This document shows positions 36,395 to 48,419 of a stretch of DNA of 64,000 bases, in pieces. Every line of letters starts with the position of its first letter. Within the stretch, counting starts at the first letter, position 1. The stretch is taken from assembly GCA_024291935.2 (NCBI GenBank), contig CM044308.1, positions 123,344,501 to 123,408,500 on the forward strand, read 5' to 3'. The notes beneath the pieces are model-generated. The model had not been told where the DNA came from. It was given only the letters and a program-made list of their open reading frames with translations, and searched no databases. The position numbers and the translations under genes were made by a program. The DNA comes from Okapia johnstoni (lineage: Eukaryota; Chordata; Mammalia; Artiodactyla; Giraffidae).

Positions 36395-36545
36395 ACAGAC
36401 AATAGTGGTCAGCAGAGTGGGCTCTGGAGCTGCCCCATTCCCTGGTCACATCCTGCCTGCGGGATAATGTAATTGCCTCCCTGAGCCTCAGTCCTCATCT
36501 GCAAAATGGAGATGATGACAGTGCCTCTCATGAGGTTGCTGTAAA
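36395..36545 (+). mobile_element. MIR SINE
   Basis: 'gcagagtgggctctggagctg', 'ctgagcctcagtcctcatctg', 'caaaatggagatgatgac', 'ctcatgaggttgctg' match MIR in order. Confidence 0.85.
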
Positions 36546-36639
36546 TAAATGCAAAATATGCAAAACAAGCAGGGAAAAAATATGTATAAAGTCCACTAGG
36601 AAATGTCTGCCTTTTATTTATGGAGATTAAACCTCAACA

Positions 36640-36744
36640 AAGTTGATTCAAAAATACATACACACACAAAAGATCACAATATTGTGTAATTTCATTTATA
36701 AGAACTATCCAAAACAGGTAAACTCTTAGAAATGGGAAGCAGGG
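36640..36744 (+). mobile_element. L1M LINE 3' end, left part
   Basis: 'tgtgtaatttcatttataag', 'aactatccaaaacaggtaaac' precede the SINE; the L1 continues on its other side. Confidence 0.7.
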
Positions 36745-36862
36745 CTCTTCCCTGGTGGCCCAGTGGACAGGACTCCGAGCTTCCACTGCCGGTGCCTGGG
36801 TTCAAACCCTCGTCAGGGAACTAAGATCCCACAAGCCAGGCAGCATGGTTTAAAAAAGAAAA
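36745..36862 (+). mobile_element. Short tRNA-Glu SINE (CHR-1-like) nested in L1M
   Basis: 'cttccctggtggcccagtgg', 'gactccgagcttccactgcc', 'gtcagggaactaagatccc', 'acaagcca' and an A-rich tail. Same short family as the element at 54001. Confidence 0.85.
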
Positions 36863-37095
36863 TAGAAAAGCGCACTGGTGGTTGCCAGGGGCTGAGATAA
36901 GGGAGAAGGGAGAGTAACTGCTGATTGGGCTGGGGCTTTATTGTGGTGGAAGGGAGTTTGGGAACCCGGCAGAGGTTATGGTTACATGATGTGAATGTAC
37001 TAAATGCAACGGGACTGATCATTTTTAAAGGGTTAATTTTGTTTATGTGAATTTCACCTCGGTGAGAGAACACATGAATGCAAAACAACATTTGT
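36863..37095 (+). mobile_element. L1M LINE 3' end, right part
   Basis: 'actggtggttgccaggggctg', 'ggttatggttacatgatgtg', 'aatgtactaaatgcaac', 'tttatgtgaatttcacctc' continue the L1 3'UTR interrupted by the SINE. Confidence 0.8.
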
Positions 37096-38289
37096 CAAGA
37101 ATATATATAAATTAATAATAGATGAAAATACATAGTCATAAAGGTGCAAAGGGGGAAAAGAATGATTAAGGGGATTAAGCATAAACGAAAGCCAAAAAAT
37201 AACATGATGCAGCATAACTCAAAAACGAGCCCTGCTGACAGTGTGTTCCCTGAACAGACTCTGGCGTGGTTTAACCTTCACCACCTGGGGCCAAAACACT
37301 GTCTTGGTCTGCTGCCACTTCCTTTTAAAAAAGAAATGGTATTCACCTCTATTCTTTATTTTGCCATTTGCTGTTTTTACCTACTGGTGTGTATCTTGGA
37401 GCTCTCCTCGTGTTAGTACATATCATCTTTTGTCACTGCTTCAAAGCTCTACAGATGTATTAATATCAAGATCCAAACACTTTTAACTTGCTTTATTTGA
37501 TCATACATGGTATTTTGCCCTTGAGCATACATAACATGCCAGTTAATGACAGTTTCATAAAGAAAGGTTAAACACAGTATGCAACTGCCTATACCAAACA
37601 AAACCCTGACATACGGTTAGCTTTTAGAACTAGCTTATATGCATCCTTCAGAGATAAATGCCTCCCACAAATCATTAATGCTACAACCAAACAGCCAAGG
37701 GTGCAATGATTTTCCCCCCACCTCCACTTCCACACCCTCCAAACTGAGGTTGATTTTGTCTGATTTCATAGCGGGAGAAAAAAAAAATCTTAGCTGGATA
37801 GGAGCTCATTGTATGATTCTTTGACCCAAGATGGCCTTCCCTAAGCCCAGGGACCGGCCCGGCCTGGCTGCTTGGTGTTAAGTTTAAAGGCTTGGAATTC
37901 GTTCAGAGGATACACTCAGTGTCAGCAACAAATCCATGAAGTTCATCTTGGAGTTCTGGCTCTTCTGATGACCATGCCAAAAACTCTACCTTTTTTTCTG
38001 GATCTGTTTTCCAAATCCCAAACACCAACATGTTCACCTGCTCATGTATCGAACAGAGTTCTCTGGGGTTTTGTTTTCATCAAAATAAACTGTTATAAAA
38101 GGCTGCCCTTTTTAATAATTAGTCACAAATGTCAGTTGCCCCAAGGTGACACAGGATGGACAAACTTGAGATTTGTGAAGAAACAGCAGCTGGAAACAAT
38201 CACACAGGGAAAACACACATAGACTCAGGGAAACAGCCCCTTCTGGGCTTAAGGAAAGACAGGCATTTTAGAAGCCTAAAATAAGCTAT
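37096..38289. other. STK39: Unique intronic sequence
   Basis: No repeat or exon recognised. Confidence 0.45.
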
Positions 38290-38745
38290 TTATCAGAGGC
38301 GGGGGGTAAAGGTCATCCCCGAGGTTCCAGGGTGGAGGACAGAACCACCTCTCACAGGCGCTGCCTCCTGCTCCCATAGGACCTGCCAGCAAGAAGGGTC
38401 TGTTCCGGGGCCAAGGGCTATCTGGCATCTCTGAGGTTTGGGCAGTTATACAATACAATTATTTTTTTTTGCATAGCATCCCTCCCACGGGGCATTCCAG
38501 TAAGCTTGACAAAGGGAGTCATTCATAGACTTGATAAAAGCCCAGCAAGGAAAACCTTGTAACCCGGAGAAAAGATGGGAAATAAACAGTTGGGAGGAGG
38601 AAAGGGCCCCCAGGCTTCCCTCAGAGACTTTCACCTCCCCATCCAACACGTGGGCGGAGGCGATGAGCGAGAGGGGTGCAAGGGAGAGCGAACAAAATCA
38701 GAGCGTGACAGAGAGACGGCTTCCCACCTTCCGGAGAAGTTACAT
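38290..38745. promoter_or_regulatory. CpG-enriched patch, candidate intronic regulatory element
   Basis: In contrast to its AT-rich, CpG-poor surroundings this 450-bp stretch has over a dozen CpGs, about eight of them in 38646-38735. It contains CACGTG (E-box) running into GGGCGG (GC-box) at 38647-38657. No repeat is recognised in it. Function is inferred only. Confidence 0.35.
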
Positions 38746-39100
38746 CCTCACTGTTGACAAACAGTAAAACGGTCCCCTGCCCACTGACCTGAGATTGGTT
38801 TGGATTTTTGTCTTTGTTTGGGGTTTTCTGAGGCCAGCTATTTACTCTACTTGTTAAAAAAATAAACACAAGTTACAAAATGTTTTCCTAATTTATGACT
38901 TACCAGCCTGGTTTACTCTGACAGAAACAGAAGTGTGCCTACACACCAAGGCAAAAGTTGTGTTTGGCTGTTAAAAGGTCTCCTTGGAATTCCGGCAAGA
39001 AATTCCTGGGTCTGAGCACTCTAGATGGGGCTAAATGTCTTTTTTTCAGGGAGGTGAGCCATCTAATGAAGAGGTGAATCACTGTTCTTAACTGGAGCAA
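38746..39100. other. STK39: Unique intronic sequence
   Basis: No repeat or exon recognised. Confidence 0.45.
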
Positions 39101-39292
39101 AGTGAAAGTCGCTCAGTCATGTCCCACTCTTTGCGACCCCATGGACTATACAGTCCATGGAATTCTCCAGGTCAGAAGTGGAGTGGGTAGCCTATCTCTT
39201 CTCCAGCAGATCTGCCAGACCCAGGAATCGAACCGGGCGGGTTTCCTGCATTGCAGGCAGATTCTTTACCAACTGAGCTATCAGGGAAGCCC
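39101..39292 (-). mobile_element. Bov-tA SINE
   Basis: Reverse Bov-tA: 'gtgaaagtcgctcagtcatg', 'catggactatacagtcc', 'aatcgaaccgggcgggtttc', ending 'tatcagggaagccc'. Confidence 0.94.
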
Positions 39293-39509
39293 TTACAGAT
39301 ATGCGCGTCTTTAGGCTGAGAAACATTATAGGTTGCCTTCAAAAGAAGACATGACCCAGGTGCTTTCAACCTTCTAAAAGCAAAGCCCATTTCACCACAG
39401 CACCTCTTATCCACAGATGAGCTTGTGAATAAGAGAAAACCCTGCTCTCCCAAGCAGGTCTCAGCCAGGTCTCCCTAGCTGGGCAGCTACCTACACAGCC
39501 CACCCCTTC

Positions 39510-39730
39510 TAGGTCTGAAGTCTGAAGTGTAGTCACTCAGTTGTGTCCAACTCTTTCAATCCCATCGACTGTAGCCCACTAGGCTCTTCTGTCCATGGAA
39601 TTCTCCAGGCAAGTACACTAGAGTGGGTTGCTATTTCCCTCTCCAGGGGATCTTCCCGACCCAGGGGTTGAACCTGGGTCTCCTGCACTGCAGGCAGATT
39701 CTTTACCATCTGAACCACCAGGGAAACCCA
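39510..39730 (-). mobile_element. Bov-tA SINE
   Basis: Reverse Bov-tA whose end ('ctgaagtgtagtcactcag') matches the copy at 35109, so the same subfamily. ACCCCTTC on both sides (39502-39509, 39731-39738) is a likely 8-bp target-site duplication. Confidence 0.93.
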
Positions 39731-39738
39731 ACCCCTTC

Positions 39739-40366
39739 CGGGTGCCAGGAAGTATTCCCCAGTCCAGGTGCTGCAGGAGAGTGGGAGGGGACAGCTGACT
39801 GGGAGGAGGGATGAGGTCAGCTCCAGCCCTGGGTTCTCAGCAATAGCAGATGCACTGTGGCAGGTAAAGGAGACTTCTTTCGGGCCTGCCAGGGCTGTCC
39901 TGCCACAAGGCATTTCCTATCAATCTGAGCCAACTGCCAAAACCCAACTTGGTGATGTGTTTCACTACAACTTAACCAATATTTTCAAAAGCATCCCATT
40001 CTTCCAGCTTATCTAAGAAGAACATTTCACAAAGGAAGCCTGGAAAGTAATATATTGGAATTCCTTAAGTCACATGGGAATGTGTTCCATTACAGATCTA
40101 CCTTGTTCAATTTCCTACTGGCCTTCATATATAGAATGAATGAATACATATATATTTTTTTCATGAATATGGTCAATGAATAATATAAAGGTAGAGATAT
40201 GGATATAGATAGATATCAAAGCCAGCCCAGGAAACAAATGTGCTCTATAAAAGAAAAAAGGTCAATTACTGATGTTAGTATCAAATCCATGTTAGCATCA
40301 CAACATAGAAAAAGCTTACTAGAAGCAAATCACTTAAATTCTCTCCACTTTGAAAATACAACATGT
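39739..40366. other. STK39: Unique intronic sequence
   Basis: No repeat or exon recognised; short TA/GATA-rich tract at about 40140-40215. Confidence 0.45.
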
Positions 40367-40378
40367 ATAGGGATAATA

Positions 40379-40603
40379 TGAGCTTCTCTGGTGGTTCAGA
40401 CAGTAAAAAAAATCGGCCTGTAATGTGGGAGCCTGGGTTCTATCCCGAGCTCAGGAAGATCTCCTAGAGAAGGAAATGGCAACCTACTCCAGTATTCTTG
40501 CCTAGGAAATCCCAGGGATAGAGAAGCTTGGCAGGCTACAGTCCATGGGGTCCCAAAGAGTTGGACATGACTAAGTGACATACATTTTCACTTTCACTTT
40601 TTC
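40379..40603 (+). mobile_element. Bov-tA SINE with 12-bp target-site duplication
   Basis: Full-length Bov-tA with a 'ttttcactttcactttttc' tail; flanked by perfect ATAGGGATAATA copies (40367-40378 and 40604-40615). Confidence 0.97.
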
Positions 40604-40615
40604 ATAGGGATAATA

Positions 40616-42148
40616 AAAATATAATACTGTGTCATCATTAAGGAGGAAATAAACGGAAGTTACTCTTGCTGATGGGCATCCCGACAAAGAAGGGATTGAA
40701 AGAGCGCCAGCCCACACAAGGGGAAGAGGGTGCCACAGACGAGTCCTGTGCTCTGCCCTGGAAAGCCTTTCTCTAGAATCGGCGGCCACTGCTGCTGTCA
40801 CTGACGGAGGTCCCACAGGACAGCAGAGGACTGTGTTTCATTTGTACAGAGGGTCCTGCAGCCTGGCCTGAATGTCCAAAGTAGGCAAGTGACTTGTACA
40901 GAACTACCAAAGCGGAGAAAATTCCCAAAAGGATGTCTTGGGAAAGTTCACTTTCACGGCATCAACATGTATCATCTTTCCTGGGAAGCTGACCAGTCAG
41001 GTCAAAGTCCTACCATCAAAAATGATGACCGTGGGAGACGTAGGCACCGCACGTACCAAGGTGAAGGCAGGGGAGCCCTCATCCTCTGCCCCCCAATCCT
41101 CCCCGACACTCCCGAAAGAGGGTGAGCAAAAACAAGGGCCAAGTCAACTTAAAAGACACGGCCATACTGACAGACATCTCATCGGGAGCCTGGAAAGCCT
41201 GAGACAGAATCAACAAGTGTCCTGTTTCTCCAGAGGTAATTCCACATACAGAGAGCAGGCAGGAGCAGAGGACAGATTTCTCCTACCCCGCCAATCCCCC
41301 AAAAAAGTAAAATAAGTAAAAACAGATTCCAGAAGGCCTAAAAGGGAGGTGGGAAAGCCTGAAATGGACACTCGCAGAACAGTCAAAAGACTGATGTCCA
41401 TGCAGCCTCTCAGCAAATAACCACTGGCTCCTGCCAAGTGGCAAGAACCCTGTTGAATGTTACTCAGGATATAAAACATGGGACAAGCATATTTCCTCTT
41501 CTCAAGGATTTGAGAGTTACCAGAGCAAATAAACTTTATGCCCACACAGCTGCATTACCCAGCTGTAGGTGATTTTCCCTAAGAACTGAATAAATCAAGA
41601 GTTTGGGATAGGCATTTGGGTTGAAACCTGAATGACACATGTAACTTATATAGCAGAAAAAAAAAAAGAGAGAGAGAGAGACACTAGTACTCTAGAAAGT
41701 AGCCAAAGGAGCAATGAAGGCAAAAAGGTAGGATGAACCATTTACTTTCAGGAAGCAGAAAATACAACAGGTAAAAAGTAATGAAAGGAAAAAAACAAGG
41801 ATGAAATACTGAAACAGGTCACTAGCAGGGCTGGAAGAAAGAGGAGCAGAGATGTATCAGGGCAACTGACATCACCTACTATGATCACTGACTGCCCTAC
41901 CTTCAAAGTGAAATCAAACAGAACAGCATAAAATGCGGGGTGATGACAGCTTTTGTCTGTTCCTTTTCCATCAAATACTATTTGTTTAGGAGAGAAGAGG
42001 TATCTAATTAGTCTAAGAGATGAGCAAAGATCCCAGGCACCCAGGAAGGTAACACCAGTCCTCAGTGGTGGAGAAGGGGGGCACTTTTGCCTTAGCCAGG
42101 CAAAATCCCAATTCTCTTACGACTTATGTGGTACTTAAAGCACCTCAG
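40616..42148. other. STK39: Unique intronic sequence with (GA)n
   Basis: An A-run followed by a short (GA)n lies at about 41657-41681. Overlapping open frames at 40889-41315 (up to 125 codons) show no recognisable product. No repeat otherwise. Confidence 0.5.
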
Positions 42149-42341
42149 AGCTTCCCTGGTGGCTCAGACAGTAAAGAATTTGCCTGCAAAGGGGGAAACT
42201 TGGGTTGGGAAGATACCTGGAGAAGCAAATGGCTACCCACTCCAGTATTCTTGCTTGGAGAATCCCACAGACAGAGGAGCCTGGCGGGCTAGAGTCCATG
42301 GGGTTGCAAAGTTGGACACAACCAAGCAACTAACACTAACT
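42149..42341 (+). mobile_element. Bov-tA SINE with small internal deletion
   Basis: 'gcttccctggtggctcagac', then about 10 bp of the 'gtttgatccct' segment missing, 'cccactccagtattcttgc', 'gttggacacaaccaagcaac'. AGCACCT on both flanks is a possible target-site duplication. Confidence 0.93.
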
Positions 42342-42456
42342 ATAGCACCTTGGTAGACCAAACATGTCTCTTTATGTCCAGTAAGTGAAAAAAAGTTTTT
42401 TTGATATTTTAAATGTGCTCAGATCTTTTCATGTACACTTAATTCTCAATTTGTTG

Positions 42457-42658
42457 CTTCCCTGGTGGCTCAGATGGTAAAGAGTCTGCCTGCAGTGTGG
42501 GAGACCTGGGTTTGATCCCTGGGCCAGGAAGATCCCCTGGAGAAGGAAATGGCAACCCACTCCAGTATTCTTGGCTGGAAAATCCCATGGATGGAGGAGC
42601 CTGGCAGGCTACAGTCCATGGGGTCGCAAAGAGTCAGATATGACTGAGCGACTTCACT
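42457..42658 (+). mobile_element. Bov-tA SINE with 14-bp target-site duplication
   Basis: Near-consensus full-length copy flanked by perfect TTCTCAATTTGTTG (42443-42456 and 42659-42672). Low divergence suggests a fairly young insertion. Confidence 0.98.
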
Positions 42659-42692
42659 TTCTCAATTTGTTGGTCAGCTGCCTTGCAAAGTA

Positions 42693-43108
42693 CAGTAAGT
42701 CCCCTACATACAAATGAGATCAGTTCTGAGAGCATGTTTGGAAGTCCAACAAAGTTAGCTAGGTACCCAACTAACACAATCGGCTACATAGTACTGTAAT
42801 AGATTTATAATACTTTTCACCCAAATAATACATAAAAACAAACACACAAAATAAATATTCTTAATCTTACAGTACAGTACCTCAAAAAGGACATTAATAC
42901 AACAGCTGGCACACAAGGGTTGACACTGAGTGAACAGGAAAGAAGAGTCACTGACTGGAGGAGGGAGAGGAGATGGTAGAGCTGAAGGATCATCAGCAGT
43001 AGGAGACGGAGGGCAGGCAGCAGTTATACTCAGCCTGATGTCGATGGAACGTATGTTCACATCTTTCAAAGTTCTCAGCTTGAAGGTTCATACGCAGGGG
43101 ACTCACTG
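42693..43108. mobile_element. Small TA-flanked DNA transposon
   Basis: Ends CAGTAAGTCCCCTACATAC (left) and its inverse complement with few changes (right, reading CAGTGAGTCCCCTGCGTATG), each bordered by TA. 416 bp with no transposase frame. The TA flanks indicate a Tc1/mariner-superfamily (Tigger-like) non-autonomous or deleted element; exact family not assigned. Confidence 0.82.
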
Positions 43109-43110
43109 TA

Positions 43111-44884
43111 CAGCTTATTCATGACTAGGAGGACTTCCACCGCACACTGAGATGGCCTGTGGCCCTGCCCCTTCCTTTCTCGGGAGGGGAGGGCTCTTCC
43201 TATGGCTCCTTTTACTTCCCTCCCTCTCACATCACACAGAGTTGTTTGTAGGTCTCTGTCCTTCCACTGTCCAAAGCCAATGTCTGTCAGAAAGATGCCC
43301 TTGGCTACAGAAGAAAACTTATCTAGCCCATCCCTCATCTTTTCTCTAAGTGGTCTGTAGCAAGCTAGCACTCCCCTCTCAATGCGAAAACTCTGGTCTC
43401 TCAATTTGCTTTCCTAGCAATCTTGGTACTACCTAAAGATGCAGCCTTAGGAACCTAAGTAGCCATTTCTTAGAGTCAACTTTTAAATTGATGAGACTTC
43501 ACAGGGAGCCCTCCAGACTCTCGCTTACTTTGATGTCATGATGGAGGACAAGTCAAGTTTCCTTAACTTGCTTTCCTTGCTTTCATCTAGTATTTCACAA
43601 ACCTACTGCTAATTCTGATTGACTTATTTTCTTTAAACTTTATCATGTAAGCATGATGTGCTTATCGTATTGTGCAATGCATCTCAGAACATGCTGACAT
43701 GCTAGAGAGTGCTCACAAAGAAAAGAAATGAAGTCTTCGTTTCCTTGCATAGTTGAACAATCGTGACAATCAATGTTTCTCTTTGTTAACAGGTTTCACT
43801 GTGAGAAAAAGTAATGGGATGAAACTAAACAGCTCAATTAGCAACGGCAATAGATGCCAAACAATATTTCTAGGGAAAGTGCTAGTTCCAAACTCGTCTC
43901 CACTAAATGCTTTAGTTTCTTCCATATGAAAAAAAAAAACTTTTTATTTAAATTGTCAGAGATAATATAACTGTAGTTGTGAGCAACGGAGGGAATTAAG
44001 ACAATACACCCTGCCTCACTCACCAAATAGCACCTCCAATTAAATCTAGGCTACAGAGAAGAGGTTGTATTTTTAAGTGAAGGACCACCTTACATACAAA
44101 AATATTTTTCCAGTAGAAAGTTAAAATCTTTGACTTCAAATGCTGATCTAGGAGATGGAGTCAGAAATAATGGTTCCCTCTGCTTCCCCAATCCATTTCT
44201 TTCGTACTGAAATTATTTGAGTTGGTTAAATCATAATGAACTGAGGCTGATTTCGGAGGAAAGGGAACATGTGAGCAGGATGATGAGAAGTAAAAAGATT
44301 CCACTACAACCAGGATATCTTTGTTTAAAGGCACAAGCGGATTAAATTCCCAGCCTGCGGTCGTTTGTTGAGTTTTCAAAACAGTGGTAAATGCAGTTAC
44401 TGGGAAACAGAAAACCATGGTTCCCTTTCATTAGTTCTCTTCCTCGTCGAAAGTTTAAACACTGATTGTCTACAAGTCTAGAGCTTATAGTCAAGATAGA
44501 ACATGATGTTAATACATGCACATCAAAAAGGTGAACATAGATTCACACATACACATACTTACATATACGAATATTCTACTAATGTTAGCATTTAACTCAT
44601 GTTTGTATAGACGGTACTAAACTTCAGAAGTTGTCTTTACGAAGAGAATTACCAAGTTTCATCAAAACATTAGCTCTGTCTATCTCTCACCACAATTCTG
44701 CCTTGGAACAAACTTTGCAGCACACAGTGAATGGCGGGAATGTCACAAGTTGGAGTTGCAACCCCTTCCTTTAGAATTCTAACAATAACGATATGATATG
44801 CTGGCGCAGAGACAGGACTTTGGAGAAAAGGTGATCAGCACTGAATCTTAGTTACACAGCTCCGCTAGAGAATGACCTCACTGG
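43111..44884. other. STK39: Unique intronic sequence
   Basis: No exon or repeat recognised. A-run at about 43929-43938. Confidence 0.45.
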
Positions 44885-45020
44885 GATGTAATTGGTTCCC
44901 TGTTTTCTCCTGGAGACTAAGTTCCTTCAAGGTCAACCCTCAAAGGGAGCTCCTCTTTATATCACCAAGATGTAGCAATGCCTGGCACACACCTGAGCTG
45001 AGTAAACACCAAATAAATAG
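44885..45020 (+). mobile_element. L2 LINE 3' end fragment
   Basis: 'gagactaagttccttcaagg', 'gcaatgcctggcacacacctg', 'gtaaacaccaaataaata' follow the L2 3' terminus in order. Confidence 0.65.
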
Positions 45021-45784
45021 ACTGAGGATAATCAACCCACCCTCTGACCAAGTAAAAGCAAGGAGGTGTATAAATTCTGACCTTTGGCCAGCTCACGTTG
45101 GCTCAGGTCTTTCTAAAGAACAGACTCATTCCCACCCTCTTCTCTGGGTCCTGAGAACCATCATCCCACTTTCTACAACACGTGAGGAACAATCTTCTTA
45201 ACCCATAAGGCATCTGATCACAGGCAAGAGATTCCAGGATATAACAGGCGTGTTAAGAAAGTAGCATATCTGCACAGGTTAGTTTTGTTTTGTTCTCTTT
45301 TAAACGTTTAACAGTCTGCTGTTTTGGCTGAATTTTTTAGTCTGGTTTCAATGTTGGGAAGTACATGAGCAAAGCTCTATAATTTTCTCTCTTCTATAAT
45401 GAAAGGTCTTTGAGTCCACTGACAGAATTCTGTGTTCTCTATGGCTGTCAACACTTCAGCATTAATGTTAGCAACTTTCTTAAACCTCCCAAACTCCCAT
45501 CATTGATTGAGGTAGATGACAGGCCATGAGAATTGCTGCTTTATGCAAATAGTCATTGACTGAATTTTGAGGTACTTTGTATGATAAAGAAAGAAATCTA
45601 TTAAAACATTAGTTATTTATGAAACAGCTACTACTAAAATAAAAGGCTTGAAGATAAAATCAGTTGATCTATTTTAATGATTATTTTAATGAGTATTAAA
45701 GTTTACTGAATGGCAGTGGATTCTCTTAAGTCATTGGATACTCAATTATCCATACCAATGGAAGGGTAACTGGTATGGAAAATA
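45021..45784. other. STK39: Unique intronic sequence
   Basis: No repeat or exon recognised. Confidence 0.45.
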
Positions 45785-45850
45785 TAAATACTGCTGTACA
45801 CCTAAAACTAACACAACATTGTAAAGCAAGTATACTCCAATAAAAAGTTT
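45785..45850 (+). mobile_element. L1 LINE 3' terminus, very short
   Basis: 'ctgtacacctaaaactaaca', 'caacattgtaaagcaagta' and 'tactccaataaaaag' are the last ~60 bp of an artiodactyl L1. Extreme 5' truncation. Confidence 0.85.
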
Positions 45851-45924
45851 TTCTAACAAAAGAAAATATAAATAATAAAAACAGTCTTCATATACTGACA
45901 ACTTTCTATGTCAAACAGGGGTAA

Positions 45925-46045
45925 CTGAAGCTGCCTCACTGGGCTAATGTGAAGATTACATGGACTAACTATGAAAAGCATTTAACTCAGGGGTTGACAT
46001 AATAGCTTCTCAGTGCTAACTGTTACTATTATAATCACTTTTATT
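45925..46045 (+). mobile_element. MIR SINE 3' half
   Basis: 'gctgcctcactgggctaatg', 'gaagattacatggacta', 'gaaaagcatttaactcagg' match the MIR 3' half. Confidence 0.65.
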
Positions 46046-46067
46046 ATTATGTTACTTATTATGCATT

Positions 46068-46284
46068 CTTATTGTTGTGGTTTAGTTGCTAAGTAGTATC
46101 TGACTCTTCCACTACCCTATGGACTGTAGCCCACCAGCCTTCTCTGTCCATGAGATTTCCCAGGCAAGAATACAGGAATGGGCTGCCACTTCCTTCTTCA
46201 GGGGATCTTCCCAACCCAGGGACTGAACCAGAGTGTCTGGCATTGCAAGCAGATTCTTTACCACTGAACCACCTGGGAAGCCTC
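46068..46284 (-). mobile_element. Bov-tA SINE with 10-bp target-site duplication
   Basis: Reverse full-length Bov-tA flanked by perfect ATTATGCATT (46058-46067 and 46285-46294). Somewhat diverged. Confidence 0.95.
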
Positions 46285-46294
46285 ATTATGCATT

Positions 46295-46400
46295 ATATTA
46301 TCCTGCAAAGCCGATATGATGGTCCTGATTTGGATGATGAAACACTGTGAGGCTCAGTAAGGCCCAGGTACTGGCTCGCAGTCTCAAATTTGGTAAATGA
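46295..46400 (-). mobile_element. MIR-like fragment
   Basis: 'tggatgatgaaacactgtgagg' and 'ctcagtaaggcccaggtactgg' resemble the reverse MIR core; weak. Confidence 0.45.
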
Positions 46401-46564
46401 TGCCAATGAGATCCAAGCCAAGTTGGCGTAATGTACAAGTTCTAGCTCTAATGTCATGTGATGCTGCTTCTAAAGTAGGGACCTTTCTTCTGGAAATTAA
46501 CTCCTTGTCCTGATAGCTTGAGAATCCTAAAGGCAGACGACACAACAAAAGGGAACCCTGGAAA

Positions 46565-46780
46565 GGGCAGGGACTCTGTAACCAGATGTCACTGGGTTCA
46601 TATCCAGTGGTGTGATATTCAAAAGGTGATGCGACCACCCAAGTCTCTGCTTCCTAATTTGTAAAATTGGGATAATCATATCAATCCTGGCAGGAATAAG
46701 CTAAAGATATGATATAAAGTACATAAAGTACTCGGTCCGGTCCTCAGCACACAAGGGGTGCTCCACAGATTTGTATCAAA
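46565..46780 (+). mobile_element. MIR SINE
   Basis: 'ggactctgtaaccagatgtc', 'actgggttcatatcc', 'agtctctgcttcctaatttg', 'taaaattgggataatcatat', 'cctcagcacacaaggggtgctc' match a near-complete MIR. Confidence 0.82.
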
Positions 46781-48407
46781 ATCATCCCATTGACTTGAAT
46801 CACTTTTACAAGTACTTAAGTCTTCGTGGTATAGAGAAAATTTAAAAATCTCCCAGAATTTTAATTTTCAACATTTTTTTCCAAAGATAACTGTACCTCA
46901 TGGAACATAAGATAAAATTCTCCCTCAAGACTCAAGTAACTTTTACTACCCCTAATTTTTCTTTGGTCATACGTAATTTTTGTTATTTTACACACATATA
47001 AAGAAAGAAAGTGATACAGTCACCTATTCTATACATAACTGTATTTGTGCCAAGCTTTGGTGCTTCCAAAGGAGAATGAAAAGAATGTAATAAAAAACTA
47101 AACCAAAATAGAAAAGAATGGGAAATTCTTAAAACACACACAAAAAAATCCATTTTCCTAGAGCACTATCTTGCTGCAAAGTAACTAATGAGAGGGCCTC
47201 TACACATACACTACATACACGAGCATCAAAAATAAAGAACAATGGGACATGTCGCCAAAAGGAAAGATAGCTAAGCTTTTTTTTTTTAATCCAGTAATCA
47301 GATGAACAGTCAAATATAATAAAACATGTAGGAAAATCCACTTTATTGTTTCACAAAATGAAAACCCAAAGAAAGCACATTTATAAATGTACTCCTAGCC
47401 AGGTGTGATTTCCAGCTCCCCACCAAAGCAATCAAATACAGATTAGCATGCCTATCAGATAAGACCAGGCTGTCAAAATGCAAGCTTTAAATTACACATG
47501 GCCTTACCAGAAAGTATTTAAAAGATTTTTCTCCTAAATAAAAAAGAGTATTGCACAGACTGTAATAAAATAATGTTTAATTTTGCTTATGTGCTAAAAG
47601 GCATTTTTAAAAGCAGATTAAAACACAGAATTTAAGACCACCAGAAGAAACATCCCCAAATGAAAGAACACCACTTGGCTGTCTTTTACAAAGGCAAATA
47701 TGTTGTTCGTCTTTCTCTGACCCAACAAAAATTCCTACAAAAATGATAATCAAACAGGAACTTAAGTGCTGCCTTGCAAATCAGATTACATTTCAAGTGG
47801 TCTGAGGGCAAATTAAGATGGCATTTTATGAGCATGGTTCTGATTTTTAAAAGTAACAGGGAAACTGCTCTTCAAGGACTGGGAGACACAGGCAGCAAAT
47901 TAAAGACTCAGGGATTCAACAGTTACTGAAGTGTTCAGCCTGCCGGCCTTTACTTGAAAGAGAAGGAAACTGGGGTCGAGGAGGGAAGAAAACAAGGAAA
48001 AGAGGGTGTGGGTAGATACTAACAGTGACTCTTAGGAAGCAGACAGAGCAGCTTAGAGAAACCTTCCAACTATTAACATCTGGTCACCTCTGAAACACTG
48101 GAGCACCAAACACCTAACGAAATTAAGAAGGACCAGACACTCTTCCCAATGTGTGCAGAAAAGATACAGTTAAGATGAAACTATTCACATAGGAAAATGA
48201 GCTATCCCAGGAGTTTCAGGTTCTAGGTATAACTTCACCATCATTACATAAACAGGATGAACTATTTCACAGCACTTTCGAGTTGGCAGAAAAGGCAAGA
48301 CCGTATCTCATGATCCAGGCATCAATATTTCAGAACTGAAGACAATTTACAACTGAGACAGGGCACAAATTTTCCCAACTTACGTTCCATATGGAAAAAG
48401 GAAGGCT
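46781..48407. other. STK39: Unique AT-rich intronic sequence
   Basis: No repeat or exon recognised; T-run at 47278-47287. Confidence 0.45.
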
Positions 48408-48419
48408 GCATCCCAGGGA

